DNA from: Microbispora rosea
GTDB taxonomy: Bacteria > Actinomycetota > Actinomycetes > Streptosporangiales > Streptosporangiaceae
Direction of reading: 5' to 3'
NCBI RefSeq assembly: GCF_900156315.1
Contig: NZ_FTNI01000011.1
Coordinates: forward strand, 62,001-126,000
Length of the DNA: 64,000 nucleotides
Position 1 is the stretch's first letter. The number at the start of each line of letters is the position of its first letter. The notes under the pieces were generated by a model. It was not told the DNA's origin, made no database searches, and was given only the letters and a program-made list of their open reading frames with translations. The translations under genes and the position numbers were made by a program. Positions 42,770 through 51,965 of the stretch are shown here, piece after piece.

Positions 42770-44365
42770 CTACTTGGCGCCGAGGTCGGCGACATTGATC
42801 GTCCACACGGGGTGGTACTCCACACCGGTGACGGACGCCGCCGTCACGATGTTCTGGCCGGGCTGGATCAGCGGCATGAACGGGCCGGTCGCGTTGAGCT
42901 TCTGCTGGAAGTCGGTGTACGCCTGCTTGCGGTCGTCGTCGGTCACCGCGGCGCCGGCCTTGTCGGCCGCGGACTCGACGTCCTTGTCCGCGCCCGCCTT
43001 CCATCCGGCCCGCAGGCCGACCAGCTTGCCCGGGGCGAACGACAGGTAGTTGCTGGGGTCGGGGAAGTCGGGGCCCCAGTACCACAGGCCCAGCTCCTCC
43101 TTGCCGTTGCGGTAGTTGTCCAGCGCGGTGGTGACCGGGGCGGGGGCCAGCTCGACCGTGATGCCGACCTCCTTGAGGTTGGCCTGGATGCGCTCGGCCA
43201 GCGGCTGGAAGGACAGGCCGTTCACGGTCAGCTCGCTGGGGTACTCCAGCTTGACCGTGGGGTCGGTCACGCCGCTCGCCGCGAGCGCCGCCTTGGCGCC
43301 TTCGACGTCGCGCGTGGCCGCCTGGTCGGCAGGGAGCGCGCCGAGGAACATCGACGGGATGATGCCCGACGCCTGGGTCGAGCCCTCACCGGCCAGCTCC
43401 AGCAGCCCCGGGTAGTCGATGCCCTTGCGCACCGCCTCGACGAACTTGGGGTTCGAGGTGACCTTGCTGACGCCCGAGTCCTGGTTGGCGAGCAGGAAGA
43501 ACACGTACGCCGAGGTGGTCCGCTTGACCTGCAGCCCGCCGGAGATGCCGGCCACCTGGTCGCCGGACAGGTTCAGCGCCACCTGACTGTCGCCGCGCTG
43601 CACGTTGAGCTTCTGCGTGGCCGACTCGACGTTGCGGATGACCACCTTGTCGTAGTACGGCTTCTTCGCGCCCCAGTACTGCGCGTTCGCCTTCAGCACG
43701 ACCTGGCTGCTCACGTTGAACGACTCGATCGTGTACGGCCCCGAGCCGGCCGAAGCGGAGTTGAGGTACTGCTCGGCCTTGTCGCTCGGGTCGTTCGTCG
43801 CGCCGTGCTCCTTGGCCGCCTTGGAGTTGAGGATGCCGAGGGCCGGGTTGGGCAGGATGTACGGAAGCGCCGGGTTGGAGGTCTTCGACGTCAGCGTGAT
43901 GGTCGTGTCATCGGTCTTTGCGATCTCCACGCCGTCGAGCAGGAACGACGGCGTGCCCTTCATGTCGCGCACGCGGGTGAGCGAGAACACCACGTCGTCG
44001 GCCGTCACCGGGGAGCCGTCGGCGAACTTCGCGCCCTGCCGCAGCTTGAGCGTGAGCTCCTTGCCGTCGGGCGACAGTTCGTACGACTCGGCGAGCGACG
44101 GCACCGGCTTGGTGACGTCGGAGCCTTCGAACGTGAGAAGCGTGTCGTAGGTCGCCTTGTCGACGATCAGGCCGGTCGGCTCGTACGTCCGCCCCGGGTC
44201 CGCCGTCTTGAGGTCGAACGAGGTGTCGATCACGAGCGTCTTGCCCGCGGCGCCGCTCTGGGTGCTGCTGGACGAGCCGCCGCCGGAGCAGGCCGCGAGG
44301 GCGAGGGCGCCGGTGAGCGCAACCGGCAGCAGGCCGGCCCTCACCTGCCACGAACGGGTCGTCAT
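42770..44365 (-). CDS. Peptide-binding lipoprotein of ABC transporter (SBP family 5)
   Basis: 531 residues. Lipoprotein signal with lipobox LALAAC, then an SBP_bac_5 fold (YDTLLTFEGSDVTKPVPSLAESYELSPDGKELTLKLRQGAKFADGSPVTADDVVFSL). ATG 44365 has CGGAGG upstream. It is the first gene of the operon binding protein > B > C > D > F > M24-like. Ligand unknown; peptide is likely from the subfamily. Facing the Lrp gene across a palindromic site. Confidence 0.93.
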   Translation of the reverse strand: MTTRSWQVRAGLLPVALTGALALAACSGGGSSSSTQSGAAGKTLVIDTSFDLKTADPGRTYEPTGLIVDKATYDTLLTFEGSDVTKPVPSLAESYELSPDGKELTLKLRQGAKFADGSPVTADDVVFSLTRVRDMKGTPSFLLDGVEIAKTDDTTITLTSKTSNPALPYILPNPALGILNSKAAKEHGATNDPSDKAEQYLNSASAGSGPYTIESFNVSSQVVLKANAQYWGAKKPYYDKVVIRNVESATQKLNVQRGDSQVALNLSGDQVAGISGGLQVKRTTSAYVFFLLANQDSGVSKVTSNPKFVEAVRKGIDYPGLLELAGEGSTQASGIIPSMFLGALPADQAATRDVEGAKAALAASGVTDPTVKLEYPSELTVNGLSFQPLAERIQANLKEVGITVELAPAPVTTALDNYRNGKEELGLWYWGPDFPDPSNYLSFAPGKLVGLRAGWKAGADKDVESAADKAGAAVTDDDRKQAYTDFQQKLNATGPFMPLIQPGQNIVTAASVTGVEYHPVWTINVADLGAK

Positions 44366-44384
44366 TATGTGTCCTCCGAAAACA

Positions 44385-44399
44385 GGCCAACTCTTGGCC
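44385..44399. promoter_or_regulatory. Lrp-box-like palindrome between transporter and lrp genes
   Basis: GGCCAA-CTC-TTGGCC, a perfect 15-bp dyad of the length Lrp/AsnC proteins bind, 19 bases before the binding-protein ATG. Two GTCC-containing half repeats follow at 44433-44460. Confidence 0.65.
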
Positions 44400-44495
44400 G
44401 TATGGACGTTTGGTCGCCGATCGTCCAGGATTGTCCGGCAGAAAGTCCAGCTCGTGCGGCCAAGCCGAGACGTATCTCCCACGGAGGATCGACCA

Positions 44496-45194
44496 GTGAC
44501 CGAAATGTCAAGCAACTCGGGGTCCGGGGGCGGCGCCACTGGACGGATCGGCATCGGCCTGGAGCTGGACGCCACCCATCTGAAGATCCTCGAGGTGCTC
44601 AGGGAGAACGGGCGGATCTCGGTGTCCGCCCTCGCCGAGCGGGTGGGCATCTCCCGGGCCAACGCCTACACGAGGTTCGAGGCCCTGCGCGCCGACGGCG
44701 TGATCAAGCGCTTCACGGCCGAGATCGACCACCAGCGGGCCGGTCTCGGCATCGTCGCGCTGATCTTCGTGACCGTGCGGCAGCAGATGTGGCGGCAGTT
44801 CCGCGCCCAGCTCGCGCAGATGCCGGAGGTGGAGTACTGCGCCATCACGACCGGGCAGCACGACGCCATGATCCAGGTGCGGATGGCCGACGTGGCCGAG
44901 GTGCACGCGATGGTCACGGAACGGCTCGCCAACATCCCGGCCGTCAAGGCCACCGAGACCGTGTTCATCCTCGACGAGGTGCTCAGGCGGCCGTACGTGC
45001 TGCCGGGCGATCGGGAGCGGGACCGGGGCCGCGGCGCCTCGCGGCGGCCCGCGCCCTCGGTCTCGCCCGAGCCCGAACAGGGACAGGCGCAGGGGCAGGG
45101 GCAGGGGCAGGGGCAGGGGCAGGGGCTGCCGCTCGGCAAGATGCGCTTCGTCGGCGCGGCCGAGGGCCGCGCCGCGCTGCGTGACGCGACCTAG
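44496..45194 (+). CDS. Lrp/AsnC family transcriptional regulator
   Basis: 232 residues. HTH LDATHLKILEVLRENGRISVSALAERVGISRANAYTRFEALRADGVIKRF, then the RAM ligand domain (to ~165). An unusual ~60-residue C-terminal extension holds a run of Gln-Gly dipeptides coded by repeats of CAGGGG (45085-45124). GTG 44496 has GGAGG eight bases upstream. Divergent from the peptide transporter operon, which it probably controls in response to an amino acid. Confidence 0.9.
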   Translation: MTEMSSNSGSGGGATGRIGIGLELDATHLKILEVLRENGRISVSALAERVGISRANAYTRFEALRADGVIKRFTAEIDHQRAGLGIVALIFVTVRQQMWRQFRAQLAQMPEVEYCAITTGQHDAMIQVRMADVAEVHAMVTERLANIPAVKATETVFILDEVLRRPYVLPGDRERDRGRGASRRPAPSVSPEPEQGQAQGQGQGQGQGQGLPLGKMRFVGAAEGRAALRDAT

Positions 45195-45207
45195 CCGGAG
45201 GGGACGG

Positions 45208-45558
45208 TCAGGGGACCACTTCGGCGCAGACGCTGACGTGGGTGGCGTCGTCGCCCTCGAACTGGAACTCCTCCACCAGGCGCAGCCGGCCGTCCTCGGC
45301 CGTCTCGATGCGGCTGGTGCTGCGGCCGCTCGCGCGCTCGCCGGTCTTCAGCAGGTGGACGTAGGACAGCTCGATGCGGTCGGTGTCCCGCGTGCCGACG
45401 AACCGGCCGTGGACCACGGTGTCGCCCGTGTAGTGCCCCCAGATGACGCCGCCCGACTCCTCGTAGGCGAACTCGGTCGGCGCGTCGGCGTCGACCGCGC
45501 TGGCCGTGGAGCTGATCATGACGAAGCGGCGGCCGTTGAGCAGGTCTGTGTCGTTCAC
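45208..45558 (-). CDS. Small conserved lipocalin-like/hypothetical protein
   Basis: 116 residues, mostly beta (LNGRRFVMISSTASAVDADAPTEFAYEESGGVIWGHYTGDTVVHGRFVG). It resembles a family of ~110-residue bacterial proteins sometimes labelled N-acetylglutamate synthase without proof. GTG 45558 is the likely start. Ends 13 bases from the convergent lrp gene. Confidence 0.7.
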   Translation of the reverse strand: MNDTDLLNGRRFVMISSTASAVDADAPTEFAYEESGGVIWGHYTGDTVVHGRFVGTRDTDRIELSYVHLLKTGERASGRSTSRIETAEDGRLRLVEEFQFEGDDATHVSVCAEVVP

Positions 45559-45685
45559 GAGTCCGCATCGTGCCGAACCGAACGAGATTCGCAACCCGCT
45601 CTGGACGTTCCGCTCACCGGACCCCGGCCGGGCCGGTGATCCGTCCAGCCCACCCGCCGCGGCAGGGTCCGATCGTGAACAGGTG

Positions 45686-46714
45686 TCAGCGGCCGACGAT
45701 CTCGGCGAGGGCGGCGAGCGCCGCGCCCCGGGCGCCGGCCATGTCGAGGTCCTCGACCAGCGTCACCGAGGCCACCCGCCGCTGCTCCTCGCGCAGCAGG
45801 GTGTGCTCGCGGACCTTCTCCAGGAACCACTCGCGGAAGTGCGGGGCCGCCTCGACCACCCCGCCGCCCAGGAAGTACGCGTCCGGGTCGGTGAAGTTGG
45901 CCGCGATCGTGAACAGCCTGCCGATGGCCATGGCCTGCTGCTCGAAGACCTTGAGCGCGAGCGGGTCGCCGTTCTCGGCGTAGCCGCGCAGCAGCTTGGC
46001 GGCCTTCCCCACGGGCTCGATCCCGTGGAGCTCGTGGTCCGGGAAGCGGGTCAGCCAGTAGGGCAGCAGGTTCTTCTCGATGCCGGTCAGCGACGCCACG
46101 CTCTCGGCGTCCCCGACGAAGCCGCAGTTGCACTTGGGGAGCGGCTGGCCGTCCTCCAGCAGGCCCTGCAGGGGGATGTGGACGTGCCCGAGCTCGCCGG
46201 CCATCCCGGCCCCGCCCTTCACCACGTGTCCCGACTGGATGACGCCGCCGCCGAGCCCGGTGCCGACGATCGCCGAGACCGACGAGTGCTGCCAGGCGTC
46301 CGGCCCGAAGCGTACGTGGTGGGAGTAGAGGGCTGCCGCGTTGCCGTCGTTGTTGTAGACGACCGGCAGCCCCAGCCGGGACTCCAGGGCCCCGCGGAAG
46401 TCGAAGCCGAACCAGCCGGGATCGACGAAGTTGGTCGCGCCCTTCGAGGAGATCACGCCGTCGGCGCTGGCCGGCCCCGGGGTGTCCAGGCCCACCGCGC
46501 GTACGGTGGAGCGCGGCGTGCCGGTCAGTTCCAGCACGTTGTCGAGGGCGAGCAGCAGCTGCTCGACCGCGACCTCAGGACCCTCCCGGACGAGGCTGGG
46601 GGTCTCGACCAACCGGTCCACGAGGAACCGCCCGGAGGCGTCGAGGACGGTCGCGTTGTTGCTTGTGCCGCCGTTGTCGAGCCCGACGACGACCCAGGAC
46701 CCTGCATCTGCCAT
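45686..46714 (-). CDS. ROK family sugar kinase
   Basis: 342 residues. Phosphate motif VVGLDNGGTSNNATV, NNDGNAAAL (catalytic Asp) and GTGLGGGVI. The ROK zinc motif is altered: GHVHIPL and CNCGFVGDAE, where the third Cys of CxCGxxGCxE is Asp. AAAGGAC precedes ATG 46714. A glucokinase-type enzyme or a relative for another hexose; no sugar operon is adjacent. Confidence 0.87.
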   Translation of the reverse strand: MADAGSWVVVGLDNGGTSNNATVLDASGRFLVDRLVETPSLVREGPEVAVEQLLLALDNVLELTGTPRSTVRAVGLDTPGPASADGVISSKGATNFVDPGWFGFDFRGALESRLGLPVVYNNDGNAAALYSHHVRFGPDAWQHSSVSAIVGTGLGGGVIQSGHVVKGGAGMAGELGHVHIPLQGLLEDGQPLPKCNCGFVGDAESVASLTGIEKNLLPYWLTRFPDHELHGIEPVGKAAKLLRGYAENGDPLALKVFEQQAMAIGRLFTIAANFTDPDAYFLGGGVVEAAPHFREWFLEKVREHTLLREEQRRVASVTLVEDLDMAGARGAALAALAEIVGR

Positions 46715-47219
46715 TGGGGGTTGTCCTTTGCGTTCGCGCGTGTCAGTGCGAAGACTACGAGAGTCGGGCGCGCGGGGCACCGGCCCCCTCGCAACAGGCG
46801 GGGCACAACCCCGGCAGGGCGGGCATGAGAGGGCCCGGGCGTGACGACGCGCGGGCGCGCACGGTGAAAGATTCAGTTCGCCCCGTCGCCCGCGCCCGGC
46901 CGTGTCCGGCCCATGCCGTGCCCCTGAGCTGCGCGGGCGTCACCGGCGCCGGGGCGGGCCCGGCTCGGGAGCGGCGGCGTCCGTTGACCGGTTCCGCGAC
47001 CCGGAGAAAACATCTGCGTCCGGGGGCCGCAGCGTCGCGACCCATCTGTCCCAGTGGCCGCGGCCCCGAGCGGGAGCGCGCCTACCTTCGCCTGTCCGTG
47101 CATGCCCGCGCTTGCCCGTGTCTGCGCGCGCATCGCCCGGCGCCTGTCTCGGGGAGGGGGCGCGGCGCGCGAGCGGGGCGGCGTGCCGAACGAGCAGATG
47201 CGCAGAAATCGAGGTACGC
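46715..47219. other. Intergenic region without recognised gene
   Basis: Five hundred bases upstream of the cellulose-binding protein gene. A CGGGAGCGCGCC stretch near 47071 only partly resembles the CebR box of cellulose genes. No RNA or convincing frame seen. Confidence 0.5.
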
Positions 47220-48569
47220 ATGAAGCAGTTCCGTCCCGTCCGAGGGCATCGCCCCGCCGCCCGCGGCCTGCCGGGATCTCCGGTGGCGCGCCTGGTCGCG
47301 GCCCTGGCCGCGCTGGTCGCCGGCCTCGTGGTCGTGCTGGTGCCCGGCACCGCCTCCGCGGCTCCCGTCTGCAAGGTGGACTACACGACCAACCAGTGGC
47401 CGGGCGGCTTCACCGCCTCGGTGCGGCTCACCAACCTCGGCGCGGCGGTCAGCGGATGGACGCTGCGCTGGACGGCGGGCACCGGCGAGCAGATCACCAA
47501 CGCCTGGAGCGCGCAGGTCAGCCAGTCGGGCACGACCGTGACCGCGGCCAACGTCGCCTGGAACGGCTCGCTGGCCACGGGCGGCGTCGCCGACTTCGGG
47601 TTCCAGGGCACCTGGTCGGGCGGCCTCGCGACGCCGTCCGACTGGTCGTTGAACGGCGTGCCGTGCGGCGGCTCCTCCTCGCCGTCGCCTTCGCCGTCGC
47701 CGACGGTGGACCACTCGCCGTCACCGTCACCGTCACCGTCTCCGTCCCCCTCACCCTCGCCGACGAGGTCCCCCTCGCCGTCCCCGTCTCCCTCTCCGTC
47801 TCCGTCCCCTTCGCCTTCGCCGTCCCGCTCGCCCTCGCCGTCTCCCTCGCCCAGTCCTTCGGTGACGCCCTCGCCGTCCGGCTGCTCGGGAACCGGCCTG
47901 GTCGTCTGCGCCGGCTTCGAGGACCAGTCGGGCACGCCGTCCGGTGAGTGGCAGGTGACCACTCCGAACTGCTCGGGCACCGGTACCGCAACGATCGACA
48001 CCGCCACCGCGCACAGCGGCGGCAGGTCGCTGCGGATCAACGGCGGCGGCAACTACTGCAACCACATCTTCGCCTCGACCACCAAGAACGTCAGCGGGAT
48101 CGCGCCCGTGGTGTACGGCCGCATGTGGGTGCGCCACACCACCGCGCTCCCCTCGGGCCACGTCGCGATGATCACGATGTCGGACTCCAGGGACGGCGGC
48201 AAGGACCTGCGCATCGGCGGTCAGAACGGCGCCCTGCAGTGGAACCGGGAGTCCGACGACGCCACGCTTCCCGAGCAGAGCCCGTCCGGCGTCGCGCTGA
48301 GCGCCCCGCTGCCCGTCAACCGCTGGGTCTGCCTGCGCTTCCAGATCGACACCACGCAGCAGGCCATGCGTACGTACCTGGACGACCAGGAGGTCGCCGG
48401 CCTGCGGGTGGACGGCACGCCGACCACCGACGTGGACTCCCAGTGGCTGCGCCGCTCCACCGCGCCCCGGCCCACGACGTTCCGCCTGGGCTGGGAGAGC
48501 TACGGCAGCGACTCCGACACCATCTGGTACGACGACGTGGCGCTGGGGTCGAGCCCGATCGGCTGCTGA
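47220..48569 (+). CDS. Secreted CBM2 protein with Cip1-like C-terminal domain
   Basis: 449 residues. Signal peptide (hydrophobic to PGTASA-AP, about 47), a family 2 cellulose-binding module ([24 protein letters not shown] ... NGVPC) to ~155, a long Pro-Ser linker with Thr/Arg breaks, then ~225 residues from [11 protein letters not shown] to the C-terminal C, with [46 protein letters not shown]. This last domain resembles fungal Cip1, a cellulose-induced protein with lyase activity. It is secreted and binds plant polysaccharide. GAGG precedes ATG 47220. Confidence 0.85.
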   Translation: MKQFRPVRGHRPAARGLPGSPVARLVAALAALVAGLVVVLVPGTASAAPVCKVDYTTNQWPGGFTASVRLTNLGAAVSGWTLRWTAGTGEQITNAWSAQVSQSGTTVTAANVAWNGSLATGGVADFGFQGTWSGGLATPSDWSLNGVPCGGSSSPSPSPSPTVDHSPSPSPSPSPSPSPSPTRSPSPSPSPSPSPSPSPSPSRSPSPSPSPSPSVTPSPSGCSGTGLVVCAGFEDQSGTPSGEWQVTTPNCSGTGTATIDTATAHSGGRSLRINGGGNYCNHIFASTTKNVSGIAPVVYGRMWVRHTTALPSGHVAMITMSDSRDGGKDLRIGGQNGALQWNRESDDATLPEQSPSGVALSAPLPVNRWVCLRFQIDTTQQAMRTYLDDQEVAGLRVDGTPTTDVDSQWLRRSTAPRPTTFRLGWESYGSDSDTIWYDDVALGSSPIGC

Positions 48570-48643
48570 TCATCGTGCGGCAGGGGTAGATAGCCGGGTG
48601 TCCGCCATGTGCGGTCAGGCTCGACCGTGGTCCCGTTTCGTCC

Positions 48644-48675
48644 GGCGCCCGGCCTCCCGCGGGAGGCCGGGCGCC
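48644..48675. terminator. Perfect 15-bp-stem hairpin between Cip1-like and hemerythrin genes
   Basis: GGCGCCCGGCCTCCC (48644-48658) pairs fully with 48661-48675 across GC. It lies 75 bases after the upstream stop and only 20 bases before the hemerythrin ATG, leaving the SD (GGGGAGAGG) just outside. Confidence 0.75.
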
Positions 48676-48695
48676 GTATCCGAGGGGAGAGGGAC

Positions 48696-49277
48696 ATGAC
48701 CGACGTGCAGCACCCGGTGCCGGAACTGATGAAGGAAGGCGACGTCGTCGACCTGCTCGTCCACCAGCACGCGCTGATCAGGGACATGTTCGACGAGGTG
48801 GAGCACGCCGCGCCAGGACAGCGCGACGAGCCGTTCCGGCGGCTGGTGCGCATGCTGGCCGTCCACGAGACGGCGGAGGAGGAGATCGTCCACCCCTACA
48901 CCCGGCTGCGGGTGGACGGGGGAGCGTGCGTGGTGGCCGACCGTCTCAAGGAGGAGCGCGAGGCCAAGGAGATGCTCCGCAGGCTGGACGAGATGGGCCC
49001 GGAGCACCCCGGCTTCATGGCGGAGCTGGACAGGCTGCGGCTGGCCGTGCTCACGCACGCGCGGGCCGAGGAGCGTTACGAGTTCACCAGGCTCCGGGCC
49101 GAGACGACGGCGGCCGAGCGGCGGGCGATGGCGCTCGGCGTGCGGGCCGCCGAGGCGATGGCTCCGACCCGTCCGCGGCCGGGGGTGGAGTCGATGACGA
49201 GGAACCTGCTGCTGGGCCCGCCGGCGGCGATCATGGATCGCGCGCGTGACCTGATCCGGCAGGCGCTGCGCAGGTAA
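48696..49277 (+). CDS. Hemerythrin-like HHE domain protein
   Basis: 193 residues. Di-iron ligands are suggested by HQHALIRDMFDEVEH, HETAEEEIVHPYTR and HARAEERYEF. C-terminal ~40 residues are a variable tail. GGGGAGAGGG precedes the ATG. Such proteins sense or hold oxygen, NO or iron. The ferritin-like gene follows convergently. Confidence 0.9.
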   Translation: MTDVQHPVPELMKEGDVVDLLVHQHALIRDMFDEVEHAAPGQRDEPFRRLVRMLAVHETAEEEIVHPYTRLRVDGGACVVADRLKEEREAKEMLRRLDEMGPEHPGFMAELDRLRLAVLTHARAEERYEFTRLRAETTAAERRAMALGVRAAEAMAPTRPRPGVESMTRNLLLGPPAAIMDRARDLIRQALRR

Positions 49278-49345
49278 GGGCGTGATGCTCGGCCCGGGTC
49301 CGCACGCGTACGCCGCGGACCCGGGCCGGGGCCCGTTCTCAGTGC

Positions 49346-50545
49346 TCAGTGGGTGCGCAGGCTGTAGAGGGGGTGGGTGCCCTCGGTCTCGAGGCGGTAC
49401 TCGTCGCCCGACCTGGCGCGGTTCTCGTCGATGACGCGCTCGCTGGGCGGTTCCTCCCCGCCCATGATCTGGTCCTGCCAGCGCTGGAACCGCTCGTGGG
49501 CCTCCTGGACATACCCGGTGCCCAGGGTCGTGTAGTCGATCTGCGTGGAGATCAGCTCGCGCAGGTACTCCTTGTTCGGCTCGAACGTCACCGGTTTCGG
49601 CAGCTCCCGGGCCACCGCCTGCTCCGGGTCGCGTCCGTCGTGCCGGCGGAACATGTCCGCGGCGATCCGCAGGTGCTCCAGCTCCATGTTCAGATGCAGC
49701 TCCCAGATCGCCTTGATCCTCGGGTTGGACTCGGTCTGCATGAACGAGTGGTAGAGGTAGCACTCGTTGTACTCGTGGTTGAGCCACTGCTCCCACCACG
49801 ACTCGCCCGGATCGAGCAGCGACTCGTAGTGCGTGACGTGCTCCTCCTCGATGAGCCCGATCTCCTGGTAGAGCTGCCGCGCGATCGGCTCCATGTACAT
49901 CGGGCCGACGTTCATGTAGAAGTTCATCGTCTGCTGCTCGGCGGACATGACGGTCAACGCGTGCAGCTTGGAGATCGCCTGCGCCGTCTCCCGGTCGTAG
50001 TGCTCGCGGACGTTGTCGACCGGGTGGCGGTGGTGCATCTTCGTCGGCCGGCCCGGCATCACCTCGGTCAGCTGGTCGACGATCTTCTCGGCCTTGCGGT
50101 GCTCGATCATCTCGTACAGGTTGGCGTACCGGTACAGGTGGTCGAAGTCCTCCAGCACGCCGAACTGGTAGGCCTGCTTGAGATAGGGGTCGGGCTCCAT
50201 GCGGGCCACCCAGGCGGTCAGGTCCACCGCCACCTGCTCGTAGGCGAGGGTCGTCTCCAGCACCGAGGACGTGCCCGGGAGCAGCCAGTTGACCGCCTTC
50301 TGCTGCTGGGCCTCGATGTAGCGCACCTCCGCCAGGCGCTGCCGCACCTCCAGGTCCTGGCAGCGCCTGGCGAAATGGTGGCTGAACATGATCGCTTCGA
50401 TCTCGATGCCGTTCATCGTGATGATCCGGCACCGGGTGTAGGGGTCGGCGCGGTCGGGATCGATCGGTTCGACATTCAGCTCGCGCCAGTTGCGCAGCTG
50501 CCGATCCAGCGGGATCCCCCGCTCCTGCAGCGGATTGAACGTCAT
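49346..50545 (-). CDS. Ferritin-like di-iron superfamily protein
   Basis: 399 residues, all helical. Several Glu/His pairs of ferritin-like type: EVRYIEAQQQKAVNW, DFDHLYRYANLYEMIEHRKAEK, IGLIEEEHVTHYESLL, LNMELEHLRIAADMF. No membrane segment. ATG 50545 has GGGAGGAG upstream, which fixes the start. The exact reaction is unknown; an iron- or oxygen-dependent oxidase is plausible. It lies near hemerythrin and stress genes. Confidence 0.8.
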   Translation of the reverse strand: MTFNPLQERGIPLDRQLRNWRELNVEPIDPDRADPYTRCRIITMNGIEIEAIMFSHHFARRCQDLEVRQRLAEVRYIEAQQQKAVNWLLPGTSSVLETTLAYEQVAVDLTAWVARMEPDPYLKQAYQFGVLEDFDHLYRYANLYEMIEHRKAEKIVDQLTEVMPGRPTKMHHRHPVDNVREHYDRETAQAISKLHALTVMSAEQQTMNFYMNVGPMYMEPIARQLYQEIGLIEEEHVTHYESLLDPGESWWEQWLNHEYNECYLYHSFMQTESNPRIKAIWELHLNMELEHLRIAADMFRRHDGRDPEQAVARELPKPVTFEPNKEYLRELISTQIDYTTLGTGYVQEAHERFQRWQDQIMGGEEPPSERVIDENRARSGDEYRLETEGTHPLYSLRTH

Positions 50546-50655
50546 CTCGGTGCTCCTCCCACGATTGGCGCTGGGCGTACCCAAACCGTTGAATGCGACA
50601 AACGTGGACATTCGGAGCCTTTGACCGAGATTGTCATCCGGTGGGGTGAGGTCCG

Positions 50656-51330
50656 TCAGCCGCTGGACGCCGTCTCGGCGTGCGGGTCGCCGACCTTCTT
50701 CGACTGCGGTGAGCCCCGCTCACGCAGGAAGATCGCCAGCAGGACCATGGAGGCGACCGCCAGGAACTCCGACTGCCAGTTCTGCAGAGTGCGGTTCCAG
50801 AAGTCGGGAGAGGTCACATAGCCGCCCCAGCCGACCGGGTCCTCCAGCTGGGCGAGCTGTTCGTTGTTGTACGCCGCGAGGCCGGCGACCGACTGGGCCA
50901 GCCAGGACAGCAGGAAGAGCAGGCCCATCGCGATGCCCAGGGAATGGCTGAAGACCGTCCGCCGCCAGCTGGGCGCCGCGGCCCAGGCGGGGGAGCCGGG
51001 GGCGGCGTAGGGGCCGACCTTCTGCTCGGCATCGGACTCCAGGCCCTCCTCGCCCTCCTTCTTCGACTCGGGCGAGCCGCGCTGGATCAGCCAGACGGTG
51101 ATGAGGATGTAGAGGAAGAACTGCAGATACTCCGACTGCCAGTTCTCCGCGACGTCGACGGCGAAGCTCGACGAGGTGACGTATCCGGCCCAGGTGACGG
51201 GGGAGCCGCCGTTGGCCGCCTGCTCCTCGTTGAAGGCCGCCGCGCCCGCGACCGACTGCCCGGCCAGGGTGGCCAGGAAGAGCAGCAGGAAGCACAGCGC
51301 GAGCGCGTTTTCCCTGACCAGACGCTTCAA
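50656..51330 (-). CDS. DUF6766-type membrane protein with internal duplication
   Basis: 224 residues made of two like halves (about 8-95 and 128-215). Each has a helix, QSVAG, an acidic loop, WxGYVTSxxF, NWQSE(Y/F)L, a second helix and RGSPxSKK. Four membrane segments. It follows the 30-residue peptide gene by 5 bases in the operon lipoprotein > small peptide > this gene. Function unknown. Confidence 0.85.
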   Translation of the reverse strand: MKRLVRENALALCFLLLFLATLAGQSVAGAAAFNEEQAANGGSPVTWAGYVTSSSFAVDVAENWQSEYLQFFLYILITVWLIQRGSPESKKEGEEGLESDAEQKVGPYAAPGSPAWAAAPSWRRTVFSHSLGIAMGLLFLLSWLAQSVAGLAAYNNEQLAQLEDPVGWGGYVTSPDFWNRTLQNWQSEFLAVASMVLLAIFLRERGSPQSKKVGDPHAETASSG

Positions 51331-51335
51331 CGCCG

Positions 51336-51428
51336 CTACCTCCCCGCCAGGCCGACGACGATGACGTACGCGAGGACCAGCGCGATCGTGACCAGCAGCA
51401 CCGCGTAGAGCGTGCGCGCACCGTTCAC
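51336..51428 (-). CDS. 30-residue single-helix membrane peptide
   Basis: Sequence begins VNGARTLYAVLLVTIALV and ends VVGLAGR: one transmembrane helix with short polar ends. GTG 51428 overlaps the stop of the lipoprotein gene (GTGA) and its own stop is 5 bases before the next start, so it sits tightly inside an operon. This context makes a real gene likely in spite of its size. Confidence 0.7.
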   Translation of the reverse strand: MNGARTLYAVLLVTIALVLAYVIVVGLAGR

Positions 51429-51823
51429 GTCCGCACCTCGCATTCGTACGGCTGCCCTGTGTATGACTGATCGGGGCGGGGCCGGCAGCCCGCGGCCCGC
51501 ACCCGCCAGCCGTCCGGGAAGCGGTGCAGGAAGAGCGTGTCGCCGTCCACCCGCACGCGCGCCTCGTCGCCCCAGACGTCGACGCCGCGGATCGCGCCCG
51601 ATCGCAGTCCGGCGGACACGATGTCCTTCTCGCAGTCGTCCAGTGAACGGGCGGCCTCGGGGGCCAGGAGAAGGCATGCCGGTCCGCCCCGGCCGTCTCC
51701 GGCCGCGGACAGGAACCGCTGGGCCGTCGCGGCGACCGAGGTGTCCTCCGCCGAGGCGCAGCCCGCGGTGACCTGCGCGGTGACCAGCCCGAGGCAGACG
51801 ACCGCCGTTGCTCGTATGCCCAT
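51425..51823 (-). CDS. Small secreted lipoprotein
   Basis: 132 residues. Signal and lipobox-like VTAGC near residue 22; mature part with Cys residues (GPACLLL, LDDCEKD, AAGCRP, YECEV) and a short beta-rich end. It resembles small NTF2/nuclear-transport-like actinomycete lipoproteins, without certainty. First in a three-gene operon of membrane-linked proteins. Confidence 0.75.
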   Translation of the reverse strand: MGIRATAVVCLGLVTAQVTAGCASAEDTSVAATAQRFLSAAGDGRGGPACLLLAPEAARSLDDCEKDIVSAGLRSGAIRGVDVWGDEARVRVDGDTLFLHRFPDGWRVRAAGCRPRPDQSYTGQPYECEVRT

Positions 51824-51965
51824 GAACCGCGACTACCCGAGGGGCGGAGGTGAAACCTGAACAGAGTTCTCGTCGGCGATATGGGATTTATCGCCTATTA
51901 CGCGTAAAATGGGTATTTCCGGAAGCTGTTCCGGTAGGGTCATCTCACCAGCGGAGGTGGGATCC

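Noticed and set aside
47690-47875. Repetitive segment as a mobile or regulatory repeat
   Set aside because: It codes for the Pro-Ser linker of the CBM2 protein, normal for secreted carbohydrate-binding proteins.
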